DNA of 64,000 nt. It comes from BOG-908 sp965198825 (GTDB taxonomy: Bacteria > Pseudomonadota > Alphaproteobacteria > Acetobacterales > Acetobacteraceae). Positions 44,000 through 51,188 of the stretch are shown piece by piece. The DNA lies in contig CBDAQB010000003.1 in assembly GCA_965198825.1 (NCBI GenBank), positions 496,001 through 560,000 of the forward strand. The letters are read 5' to 3'. Within the stretch, counting starts at the first letter, position 1. Each line of letters begins with the position of its first letter. The translations under genes were made by a program, and so were the position numbers. The notes beneath the pieces were generated by a model. The model was not told the origin of the DNA. It was given only the letters and a program-made list of their open reading frames with translations, and did no database searches.

Positions 44000-44423
44000 T
44001 GGTCACAAAGCTGAATCAACCAACCTCCGGGTATGGCTTCTCCTTATGTGCCGGTGCCGTTGGACTGCCCTTCCTAGGCATCGGCCTGGGCGGTGCGCTG
44101 ATCGGCCGGGCAGGGGGCGACCCCGTGCGTGCCTTCGATGTGGATGGGATGGTCATGTTCCTGCTCGCCTTCGCCATCGGGTTCGCCGTAAGGCTTATCT
44201 TTTGGCCTCCGGCTCCCCCGGCCCTGCGATCGGCTGTGCGCACGATCGTCACTGCCATCTTCGCCGTCGGCATCCCCGCAGCCATCGTTGGGCTGATGCT
44301 GTCGCTACGACTGCCGACGTCGCTACACCACAGGGCCGTTCCAAATATTTCTCAACCCTGGCTCTCGTCTGCCAGCCAGGCGCCATACTGTGGCTCGCAC
44401 GTTATCGCCCGGAAGGCATCTGA
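43999..44423 (+). pseudogene. Putative immunity membrane protein 3, frameshifted
   Basis: From the ATG at 43999 the frame is closely similar to copy 2 (GLPFLGIGLGGALIGRAGGDPVRAFDVDG) up to about base 44320. The matching C-terminal end (STLALVCQPGAILWLARYRPEGI, then TGA at 44421-44423) is then in another frame. The length, 425 bases against 432 in copy 2, is one short of a multiple of three. As read, the frame continues into the downstream repeat. Either the gene is inactive or the sequence has a single-base error. Confidence 0.6.
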
Positions 44424-44480
44424 GCCGCTTCTGGCGCAGTTCCCATCAGCGACCCGCTTCAATCTCGCAAAACGGCAGTG

Positions 44481-44546
44481 CGCAAGCCCCAAGAGCGCAA
44501 AAGTTTTTTGCTTCTTTTTTTCAAAAAAGAAGTCCTTCCTTCCTAA
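44481..44546. repeat. Palindromic 3'-end element A, copy 9 (half)
   Basis: Right arm only: AAAAGTTTTTTG, then CTTC, a T-run and TCAAAAAAGAAG. It lies between the frameshifted immunity copy and the corA end, a few bases from the corA stop. Confidence 0.75.
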
Positions 44547-44549
44547 CCC

Positions 44550-45551
44550 TCAAAGCCACCCCCGGCGCCAAAACAACACCAACGGCACGATAATGCTCAG
44601 CGCAATGAGCGACAGCCCATACGGATAGCCATAGTGCCACTCCAGCTCAGGCATGTTCTTGAAATTCATGCCGTAGATGCTGGCGATGAGCGTGGGCGGA
44701 ATGCCGACGATACTGACCACCGTCAGCACCTTGATGCCGTTGTTCTGCTCGATGCTGATGAAACCCAATGTCGCGTCCAGCAGGAACTGGATCTTGTCGC
44801 CGAGTTGCACATCGTAGTCGGTGAGCGAGGCGACGTCGCGGCGCAGGACTTCCAGCCGTCGTCCGTCGCCTGGCGTGAGCCATTCCTTCGCGCTTTCTTG
44901 CACGAAGCCGACCATGCGGCCGATCCCCAGCAAGCCGTCGCGCAATTGCGATAGATGCTTGCCGCGTCGGCCGATGTCGGCCAGCGTCGCCCTTAGAAAT
45001 TCATCGCGCCGGCGCGACGTTTGGTTCGGCGCGTCCTCCGCCCGGAACACGTCCGTGGACAAATCATCGAGGCCGCTTCCCATGAGTTCGAGCACGTCGG
45101 CCACGCGGTCGACCAGCGCCTCGAGAAGCGTCAAAAACGCCTGCATGCTCCCTGACGGCGGCTCCTGCGCATTATCCTCAGGAAGCCGGCGCCAGCGTTC
45201 GGCCACATGGTCGAACACGATCGACTCGGTGAAACGCAGCGTCACGAGCCGTTTGCGCGACAGCACGAAGCCGATCGGCGCCACGGTCACCTGGCCATCG
45301 TGGCTGCGGTTGACCATCGGCGTGCTGAGGCGGAGCACGCCCCCTTCGTCCACCAGCCGGCTGGAGCTCTCGATTTCGGAAATCTCCGCGCGGCTAGGCA
45401 GGCGCAGGCTGCACGCCTTTTCCGCGAATGCACGCTCCTTTTCGGAGGCGTTCACCAGATCGAGCCAGACAGAGCGGTAGGCGAGGCTTTCGTCGAGCTG
45501 GTCTTCGGTCAGGCTGGTGGCCGGCGCATCGCCGGGCATCGCGCGCAACAT
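44550..45551 (-). CDS. CorA-family divalent cation channel
   Basis: A 333-residue CorA-type protein: a cytoplasmic domain, a long helix around 225-275, and two C-terminal membrane helices with the signature IYGMNF between them. It ends in a charged C-terminus. It moves magnesium or, in the ZntB subgroup, zinc; the loop MPELEWHYGYPYG does not settle which. Its start is 3 bases after the sulfotransferase stop, an odd partner. Confidence 0.9.
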   Translation of the reverse strand: MLRAMPGDAPATSLTEDQLDESLAYRSVWLDLVNASEKERAFAEKACSLRLPSRAEISEIESSSRLVDEGGVLRLSTPMVNRSHDGQVTVAPIGFVLSRKRLVTLRFTESIVFDHVAERWRRLPEDNAQEPPSGSMQAFLTLLEALVDRVADVLELMGSGLDDLSTDVFRAEDAPNQTSRRRDEFLRATLADIGRRGKHLSQLRDGLLGIGRMVGFVQESAKEWLTPGDGRRLEVLRRDVASLTDYDVQLGDKIQFLLDATLGFISIEQNNGIKVLTVVSIVGIPPTLIASIYGMNFKNMPELEWHYGYPYGLSLIALSIIVPLVLFWRRGWL

Positions 45552-45554
45552 CGG

Positions 45555-46709
45555 TCAGGCAAGCCAGCGGCTGAGATCTTGGCCGATCAGCGCAGAGGTT
45601 TCGGCAATGTCGTCGCGGAAGAGATCGATCGATACCGGGGCGGCAGCCGGCGGCGGCGCGCTGGTGTAATAGCGCTTGGCGAGGCTGCGCCGAAGCCGCG
45701 CGGGAAGGATATGCACCATCACGTCGCGCAAACCGCTGCGAAACAACAGCTTGTTGAGCCCCGCGAAACGCACCGACCGGCTCTGATTGTGGTGCGTGAA
45801 GCCGATGTTCTCACCTTTCGCCGGATTGACGCCGATATGGCTGAACACACGCGCCAGGGTTTCCGCAGGACGCGCCAGCATGTCTTCGAAGATGAGAAAC
45901 AGCACCTGCTCCCGCGGAAAGGCATCGAGAAAGCGCCTGACCTGCGGCGCATAGAAACTCGCTTCGATGGCATTCGCCTTCTTGTTGCCGGACGTCTCCA
46001 GGTCACGGCCCAGCTGTTCGTGCATCTGTATCTCCGACGTCGCGCGTTTCACCGGATGGCGCAGCACGGCGATAATCCGGGCGGCCGGCACACGTTCCGC
46101 AATCGCCTCTGCGGCATGCGGCGACATGAAGTAGGCGGTGGAAGCCTCCCCGATGGCGCGTTGGCCGTTCCATGAGCCGAACAGCTGCAAATAGGCGTTA
46201 TAGTCGGGCGTGATGGCGACGCGCGGCAGAACAGTCATTCCGGGCAACCCTGGCGCAATCAGAACGCCCCGCCGCTTAGCACTTTCGATCACCCAAGGCC
46301 GCTCGGCAAGCTCGAGTGCGAAATGATTAGGTTCCTTCACCGGGCAGCAGAAAACGTCGGGGTGCTGGCCGATCGCGTCGAACAGCGAGGTCGTGCCGCA
46401 ACGCGCCGCACCCACGATGAAGAAGTTGGGCAGAACCTTACGCACCCCACGAAGCGCATCGAGAAGCGTGTTGCGTGGCGCGAAATGCCGCGCCGCCACA
46501 AACCCGCCGACCAGGAACGCCGCTTCATCGACATGCCCGAAGAACGGCACCTTGCCAGGAATGAAATCGACCGGACCTACCAGGTACGCAAAGCCGATGA
46601 ACAGGGCAGCCTGCGACAGCAGCGCTTCCCGGTTGAGCGAGAAGATCCTCCGATAAATCGAACCCTCGGCGTAGGCCCAGGATAGGAGATCGACTGTGGA
46701 GAGTCTCAT
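45555..46709 (-). CDS. DUF1232-sulfotransferase fusion protein
   Basis: A 384-residue protein with two parts. Residues about 30-80 form a DUF1232 (YkvA-like) hydrophobic module with YLVGPVDFIPGKVPFFGHVD. From about 93 on is a PAPS-dependent sulfotransferase, with the 5'-phosphosulfate loop FIVGAARCGTTSLF and the 3'-phosphate region RIIAVLRHPVKRATSE. The DUF1232 part may tether the enzyme to the membrane. The ATG at 46709 has GGAG five bases upstream. The acceptor is unknown, possibly a surface glycan or lipid. Confidence 0.85.
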   Translation of the reverse strand: MRLSTVDLLSWAYAEGSIYRRIFSLNREALLSQAALFIGFAYLVGPVDFIPGKVPFFGHVDEAAFLVGGFVAARHFAPRNTLLDALRGVRKVLPNFFIVGAARCGTTSLFDAIGQHPDVFCCPVKEPNHFALELAERPWVIESAKRRGVLIAPGLPGMTVLPRVAITPDYNAYLQLFGSWNGQRAIGEASTAYFMSPHAAEAIAERVPAARIIAVLRHPVKRATSEIQMHEQLGRDLETSGNKKANAIEASFYAPQVRRFLDAFPREQVLFLIFEDMLARPAETLARVFSHIGVNPAKGENIGFTHHNQSRSVRFAGLNKLLFRSGLRDVMVHILPARLRRSLAKRYYTSAPPPAAAPVSIDLFRDDIAETSALIGQDLSRWLA

Positions 46710-46718
46710 AGGTGCTCC

Positions 46719-46856
46719 AAGCAAGAAAGATCTTCTTTTTTGAAAAAAAGAAGCAAAAAACTTTTATCACCTGGGCCCGGCATGCGCGACATCACGCCAA
46801 CAAGTCGCAGAAGTTTTTTGCTTCTTTTTTTCAAAAAAAGAAGATGCTTTCTTTTC
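46719..46856. repeat. Palindromic 3'-end element A, copy 10 (full)
   Basis: Full two-arm copy between the sulfotransferase start and the flavoprotein end, both on the minus strand. Core GGGCCCGGCATGC is diverged from other copies. Confidence 0.8.
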
Positions 46857-48795
46857 AAACTGCCAACAAATCCATCACCGCCCGATGCGCCTGGTCGATC
46901 GCCGAGTCCGTATAGGCGGCAGCCCCGGAATCGGAGTTAGCGATGGCAATCCGGCCGAACCGTGCACGGCCGATCTCGTGCGGCGCCTGCCCGGGAGCCC
47001 AGTCCGGATCAAACAGCGGGTTATACTCATAGGCATAGCCGTGCGGCCAGCGGTTGACCGTGATGGCGGTGATGTCGCGCGCAGGATCGAAGCCGCCGCC
47101 TCCCAGCGTGCGGCCGAGCTGGTCGCGTATATTGCGTTCGAAAGTCTCGAAGGATGTCGCAAGAAGATTGGCGTGCCCGGCACGGTGTTGCGACCGCTCG
47201 TCGAGTCCTGGCGCACAAGGCACCCGCGTCATGCGGAGGATGACGGGCTGGTCGGGAGAGGTGGGGCTGGCGTAGCCGCCTATGTCGGTCACCGGGTTCA
47301 GCCGCATGGTGGTATGATAGCTGCCCGGCGCGTAGATCTCGTTCACGCCAAGTGTCTTGAACGCGTGCCAGTTCGTCAGCGCCACGCTGGTATAGACGAG
47401 CGGGATCTTTACCAGATAGTGCAGCGCGTCCTTCTGCGCCTTTCCCATCTCTGGGCACAGATAGGGGATCATCATGTTCCAGCCTGCAAGGATGCAGTTC
47501 TTCGCATGCAAGCGGAACACCCGGCCGCCGCGCGTGTAGGCAACCTCGACGCCTTTGCTGCTGGATGGGTCACCGATATTGCGAACGCCGACGACGATGC
47601 TGCTCAACCTGATGCGCACCGCATTGCCGGGCTTATCGAGCTGCGCATAATCGAGCCGCGCGGTGACGGCATCGGCGGGCGTCTGCGCCGGCAGCGACCC
47701 TGGCACGAGGTCACGCACGAGCAGGCGCGCAATCGTTGCGTTACCGTCCGGGAAATGAAAGCTGTAGGAGCTGCCATCGGCGTAGCCCGCCGCGGTATTC
47801 CCCATGTGCGGCGCAGAGCCGGGCGCCAGCCCCATGCCCTGGAAGCCGGAATGATAGCCGAATCCCCAAACATCCAGTGCGCTGATGGCATCGATCCCAG
47901 CGCCCCACTCGTCGTGCGTCTTCGACTGATAGAACGGCACCACACCCGGATCGCAATGCGCGATCTTCAGCAGGAAATTCTTGAAACTGATCTTGCAAAG
48001 GATCGCCTTCTTCTCGTCCGACGACTTGCCGGGAAGATAGTCGATCTTCGCCTCTTCTATGCGCACGATATCGGCCTGTGCCGCGGCCGAAAGTGGCGTC
48101 CCTGCCAGCAGGGTCGCCCAGGGCTTCTCCTCGGCGCCCACCACCAGCCTGTCCGCCCCAAAGGTTTCGCGGTCGAAGAAAATGCCGCGCGCCAGACCCT
48201 GCTTGTCGTAAAAATCCTTTCGCGCGCAGCGTTCTTCCAGCGCCGGCGGATCAATGCCCAGGCTTTTCAGCACGCCATCGGAGATCTTCGAATAGGGCCG
48301 CGGGCTATCGATCTCCAGCGTGCCGCCGTTGATCAGTTCCGTGCGGCCGCCAAGATAAAACTCGTTGCGCTTGGCATGGCCACCGACGTCGTCGTGGTTC
48401 TCGAGGATGAGGACGCGCGCCCCGGGGTTCGCCTCGCGAAAGAACCGTGCGGAGGCGAGGCCGCTGATACCGCCGCCGACGATGATCAGGTCGTAATCCG
48501 TGTCCAGCGCCTCGGGCGCTTCCGCATGCGCCCAGAAGGTCCCGTCGCGCAGGCTGTGGGCGGCTTCGAACGACCCCGGATGGCTGCCGCGCAACCCCGT
48601 CAGCACGGGCGGATAATAGCCCGCGGCGTCCTGTGGCGCGGCGTCCGGGATGGCGGAGGCGGCTTGGGCCGGCGCCATCCCGGCGGCCATGGCGGCAGCA
48701 CTGAGTGCGGCGCCGTTGAGGAAGTCGCGCCTGGCGATCGACGCACCCATGCCCAAAGCCGCGTCGCTGGAGGACCATGATCGACGCCCTGCCAT
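46855..48795 (-). CDS. Spermidine dehydrogenase-like FAD oxidoreductase, Tat-exported
   Basis: A 646-residue flavoprotein. The N-terminus has a twin-arginine motif (RRDFLNGAALSAAAMAAG), so folded export is likely. The FAD fold is DLIIVGGGISGLASARFFRE with the adjoining LILENHDDVGGHAKRNEF, as in spermidine dehydrogenase. The C-terminal block is IAIANSDSGAAAYTDSAIDQAHRAV. The family oxidises polyamines in the periplasm. The ATG at 48795 has a GAGGCGG site. A relation to the spermidine synthase-like gene 5 kb away is possible but not linked by operon. Confidence 0.85.
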   Translation of the reverse strand: MAGRRSWSSSDAALGMGASIARRDFLNGAALSAAAMAAGMAPAQAASAIPDAAPQDAAGYYPPVLTGLRGSHPGSFEAAHSLRDGTFWAHAEAPEALDTDYDLIIVGGGISGLASARFFREANPGARVLILENHDDVGGHAKRNEFYLGGRTELINGGTLEIDSPRPYSKISDGVLKSLGIDPPALEERCARKDFYDKQGLARGIFFDRETFGADRLVVGAEEKPWATLLAGTPLSAAAQADIVRIEEAKIDYLPGKSSDEKKAILCKISFKNFLLKIAHCDPGVVPFYQSKTHDEWGAGIDAISALDVWGFGYHSGFQGMGLAPGSAPHMGNTAAGYADGSSYSFHFPDGNATIARLLVRDLVPGSLPAQTPADAVTARLDYAQLDKPGNAVRIRLSSIVVGVRNIGDPSSSKGVEVAYTRGGRVFRLHAKNCILAGWNMMIPYLCPEMGKAQKDALHYLVKIPLVYTSVALTNWHAFKTLGVNEIYAPGSYHTTMRLNPVTDIGGYASPTSPDQPVILRMTRVPCAPGLDERSQHRAGHANLLATSFETFERNIRDQLGRTLGGGGFDPARDITAITVNRWPHGYAYEYNPLFDPDWAPGQAPHEIGRARFGRIAIANSDSGAAAYTDSAIDQAHRAVMDLLAV

Positions 48796-48956
48796 GTTTC
48801 CGCCTCGCCCTTGCCGTTCGGCAGGCACTTTAGCCGTGTTCGCTGCCCAGGTGGCAATCGGGCACGTAATCCGAGACGAAGCGTTGCCGATCGTTACGGC
48901 AACTGCTTACAAAGTGGCTGCGTTGCCCTTCCATCGAACGAGAAGGAACTCTCACC

Positions 48957-49076
48957 ATGAAACGCGCTATCGCAACGCTACTGCTCCTGGCCTTCGCCTT
49001 CCCGCTGACCGGCTGCGTCGTCGAAGGTCCAGGCCGCCCCGGCTGGTGCTACTATCACCCCTATCGCTGCAGGTAG
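48957..49076 (+). CDS. Very small lipoprotein
   Basis: A 39-residue product: MKRAIATLLLLAFAFPLTGC is a full signal and lipobox with Cys20, then VVEGPGRPGWCYYHPYRCR. AGAAGGA lies about eight bases before the ATG. The mature peptide of 20 residues is basic and Cys/Tyr-rich. Similar tiny lipoproteins are common in proteobacteria but unstudied. It lies divergent from the flavoprotein gene. Confidence 0.65.
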   Translation: MKRAIATLLLLAFAFPLTGCVVEGPGRPGWCYYHPYRCR

Positions 49077-49116
49077 GCCGGCCGCCAGGCCAACTCTTAA
49101 CGAAGGCATGAAAAAA

Positions 49117-49139
49117 GCCCTGGGATCGCTCCCAGGGCT
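49117..49139 (-). terminator. Rho-independent terminator
   Basis: Perfect 9-bp stem (AGCCCTGGG / CCCAGGGCT region, loop ATCGCT-like) preceded on the plus strand by a run of A's (49111-49116), which is a T-run on the minus strand. It lies 20 bases after the stop of the His-rich gene and can serve it; it may also stop the converging small lipoprotein transcript. Confidence 0.8.
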
Positions 49140-49158
49140 TTCTCATGACGGGCGAAGC

Positions 49159-49365
49159 TTAGTGCTTGCCGCCAGCGTGTTCCTTGCTCTTGCCGTGCGC
49201 CTTCGTCGAATGCTCATGGGCCGCCGACGAAGCGGTATGGGCGGCGGTCGCGTGCTCATGCGCCTTCGCGTGGTCGCCCTTGTCGTGATGCTCGGCGGCG
49301 GTGCGATGCGCGTGTGCCGCCTTGTCGTGATGTTCAGCAGCCTCGTGGTGCGAATTTTTGGCCAT
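49159..49365 (-). CDS. Small histidine/alanine-rich protein
   Basis: A 68-residue protein of low complexity: about 18 His among Ala, Lys, Glu and Ser (AKNSHHEAAEHHDKAAHAH...). Pairs of HH and HxH repeat with a helical period. AGAGGA lies seven bases before the ATG at 49365. It is soluble with no signal. Metal binding or a stress-related role is plausible. It resembles short His-rich proteins in other Acetobacteraceae, but I know of no established function. Confidence 0.75.
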   Translation of the reverse strand: MAKNSHHEAAEHHDKAAHAHRTAAEHHDKGDHAKAHEHATAAHTASSAAHEHSTKAHGKSKEHAGGKH

Positions 49366-49471
49366 AGCGACGTCCTCTTGCTTATTTAATGACGCGCGGG
49401 TCGAGCCGCGCGCCGCCACTTCGCACCGGTTAGGGCGTGGATTCAAGAAAAACCACGCCCCTCAGGCCTGA

Positions 49472-50152
49472 CTAGCTAAGGCTGTTCATCGCATGGACGA
49501 GCCCGCGCGCCGCGGGATTGGACACGCGGTGGCGCAACACGATGTCTGCCGACGTCACCGGCCGGCCATAGTAGTCGGTATTGTCGCTATTGTTCGGCTC
49601 GATCACCGACCCGTCGAGCGAAATACCCGCATAGGCGCCGCTGGCAGAGGCCCAGATGATCATGTCCGCGCCGGCATTGGCCGTCGTCGCCCCCTCGACA
49701 GTCGAGCCCAGCGTCGCCACCGCGATGCCGGCATTACCGCCGATCTTGAAATGGTCGCGCATCAGCGCGTTCAGCGCCCTGTCGCTCATGACGAACAGGA
49801 TCATCTCGCTCTCCTGAGCGCCGATCTGCAGCCCGAAGCTCGCCGAAGCGATCGTGTAGAACGCCGGGTCGCTGAACCCATGCGGTCCGCGCACCATCAG
49901 CGTCGCCGTGCCGCCTTCGCCGCCCACGAAGAAGCCTGCCTTGAAGATGCGTGGCGCGATCAGGACGGCCCGGGCGCGTGTCATCAGCTCGCGCGCCGTG
50001 CCGAACTCCTTGTCGCGGCGGAGGTCTTGCAGAGTGCCGAGTGCGTGGTCCACGGTGGCCTGCTCATCGGTAGCGGCGCATGCGGGAGGGGCGCCGAGCG
50101 CCACGCTGCCTGCAAGCACCGCAGCGGCCGCCAGCAAATTCAATGTCTTCAC
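49472..50152 (-). CDS. SYLF-domain (Ysc84/DUF500) lipid-binding protein
   Basis: A 226-residue exported protein: signal peptide MKTLNLLAAAAVLAGSVALG with cleavage near ACA, then a SYLF domain with KAGFFVGGEGGTATLMVR, FYTIASASFGLQIGAQESEMILFVM and IWASASGAYAGISLDGSVIE. The domain binds phosphoinositides in eukaryotes; the bacterial role is open. It is divergent from the HIT gene. Confidence 0.88.
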   Translation of the reverse strand: MKTLNLLAAAAVLAGSVALGAPPACAATDEQATVDHALGTLQDLRRDKEFGTARELMTRARAVLIAPRIFKAGFFVGGEGGTATLMVRGPHGFSDPAFYTIASASFGLQIGAQESEMILFVMSDRALNALMRDHFKIGGNAGIAVATLGSTVEGATTANAGADMIIWASASGAYAGISLDGSVIEPNNSDNTDYYGRPVTSADIVLRHRVSNPAARGLVHAMNSLS

Positions 50153-50310
50153 AGTAAAGCTCCTTAATCGACAAGCCTATGGTTTCGTTTCGGGCGCGAA
50201 GCCCCATCGACCTGTGGAAAACCGTGAGCGAGCTTGTTCGTTCCCGCCGTTTCGCAAATTTTGGATTGGCGGGACGCTGCCCTGCCGCAGTTGCATAAGG
50301 AGGAGTGCCG

Positions 50311-50700
50311 ATGCCGGTAGCCGGCCTGGGTGAATACGATACCGAGAACGTCTTCGCGAAAATCCTGCGCGGCGAGATCCCGTGCCGGGAGATCTTCAGG
50401 AACGCCTACGCCCTGGCCTTCCACGACATACAGCCGCGCGCCCCCGAGCACGTGCTGATCATCCCCATAGGCGCCTACGTGTCGCTGGCCGATTTCACCG
50501 CCTACGCCTCCACGGAAGAGATCGCCGGCTTCTTCCGCGCCGTCGGTGCGGTTGCGAAACAGCTAGGCGTAGAGGACTCCGGCTACCGCATCCTGGCCAA
50601 CATGGGCCACCACGCCCACCAGGAAGTCCCCCACTTCCACGTCCACCTCTTCGCCGGCCGCCCCCTGGGCCCCATGCTGGTAGAAGACTGGACCGCCTAG
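50311..50700 (+). CDS. HIT-family nucleotide hydrolase
   Basis: A 129-residue HIT protein with the C-terminal HxHxH motif (EVPHFHVHLFAGR) and the PRAPEHVLIIP segment, similar to Hint/purine nucleoside phosphoramidases. I take the ATG at 50311 since AAGGAGG lies seven bases upstream, over a GTG at 50305. It is cytoplasmic and single-gene. Confidence 0.92.
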   Translation: MPVAGLGEYDTENVFAKILRGEIPCREIFRNAYALAFHDIQPRAPEHVLIIPIGAYVSLADFTAYASTEEIAGFFRAVGAVAKQLGVEDSGYRILANMGHHAHQEVPHFHVHLFAGRPLGPMLVEDWTA

Positions 50701-50748
50701 CCGCCACCCAACCGGCTTCCACTTGCTTCCTGGCAATGTCCAAGAACT

Positions 50749-50858
50749 CGCTAGGCTGAGTCAGCTGGCGCGTGTTTCGAGAACCGGAGCGGAGCCGGCC
50801 TAAATGGCCGGTGAGCACCGGAGGCGCAGAAACGCGCGTCAGATGGCCGGCATAGTAG
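50749..50858 (-). repeat. Dispersed palindromic element B, copy 2
   Basis: A 110-bp minus-strand match to 18307-18415: it begins CTACTATGCCGGCCATCTGA and ends CCAGCTGACTCAGCCTAGCG. The middle carries strong inverted symmetry (CGTGTTTC...GAAACGCG outer, GCCGGCC...GGCCGG inner). It lies between the HIT gene and the small acidic gene, convergently. Confidence 0.75.
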
Positions 50859-50862
50859 AATT

Positions 50863-51168
50863 TTAGGTGTCGTCGATTGTGGCGCTCATATTCGCCATAT
50901 CCGCCCTACTATAAACTTCCTCGACCACCGACTCCTCGTCGTCCTCGAGCGCCTCCGCCAGGTGGATCTTGTCCACCACATCCGTGTCGCACAGGAAATC
51001 GCGCAGCCACTCGAGGCTCGGCACATCCTCCACGAAAAACCGCGCGACAGGATCGGCCGACATCATCGACCGCCCGACCTCGAAGATCATCACCCCCGCA
51101 GCCCCACCCGGACCAAGGCGGCCCGGCGCGCAACTGATCGCCTTGTCTGGAAAGCCGGGAACAATCAT
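50863..51168 (-). CDS. Small acidic protein following S53 peptidase
   Basis: A 101-residue protein, MIVPGFPDKAISCAPGRLG then a helical acidic C-terminus (EALEDDEESVVEEVYSRAD). It begins 20 bases after the peptidase stop on the same strand, so the two are likely co-transcribed. No signal, no known family. The start at 51168 avoids a long overlap with the peptidase gene, which the longer frame would have. It may be an inhibitor or chaperone of the protease, but that is only position-based. Confidence 0.55.
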   Translation of the reverse strand: MIVPGFPDKAISCAPGRLGPGGAAGVMIFEVGRSMMSADPVARFFVEDVPSLEWLRDFLCDTDVVDKIHLAEALEDDEESVVEEVYSRADMANMSATIDDT

Positions 51169-51188
51169 GCCGAAACCTTGCCCAGGGA

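Noticed and set aside
46885..48780. Long plus-strand open frame of 631 codons
   Set aside because: It lies fully antisense to the FAD oxidoreductase. High GC content keeps stop codons rare on the other strand, and the product is Arg/Gly/Ala-rich with no domain. Similar antisense frames at 53811-55298, 59034-60533, 60839-62470 and 38694-39872 were rejected for the same reason.
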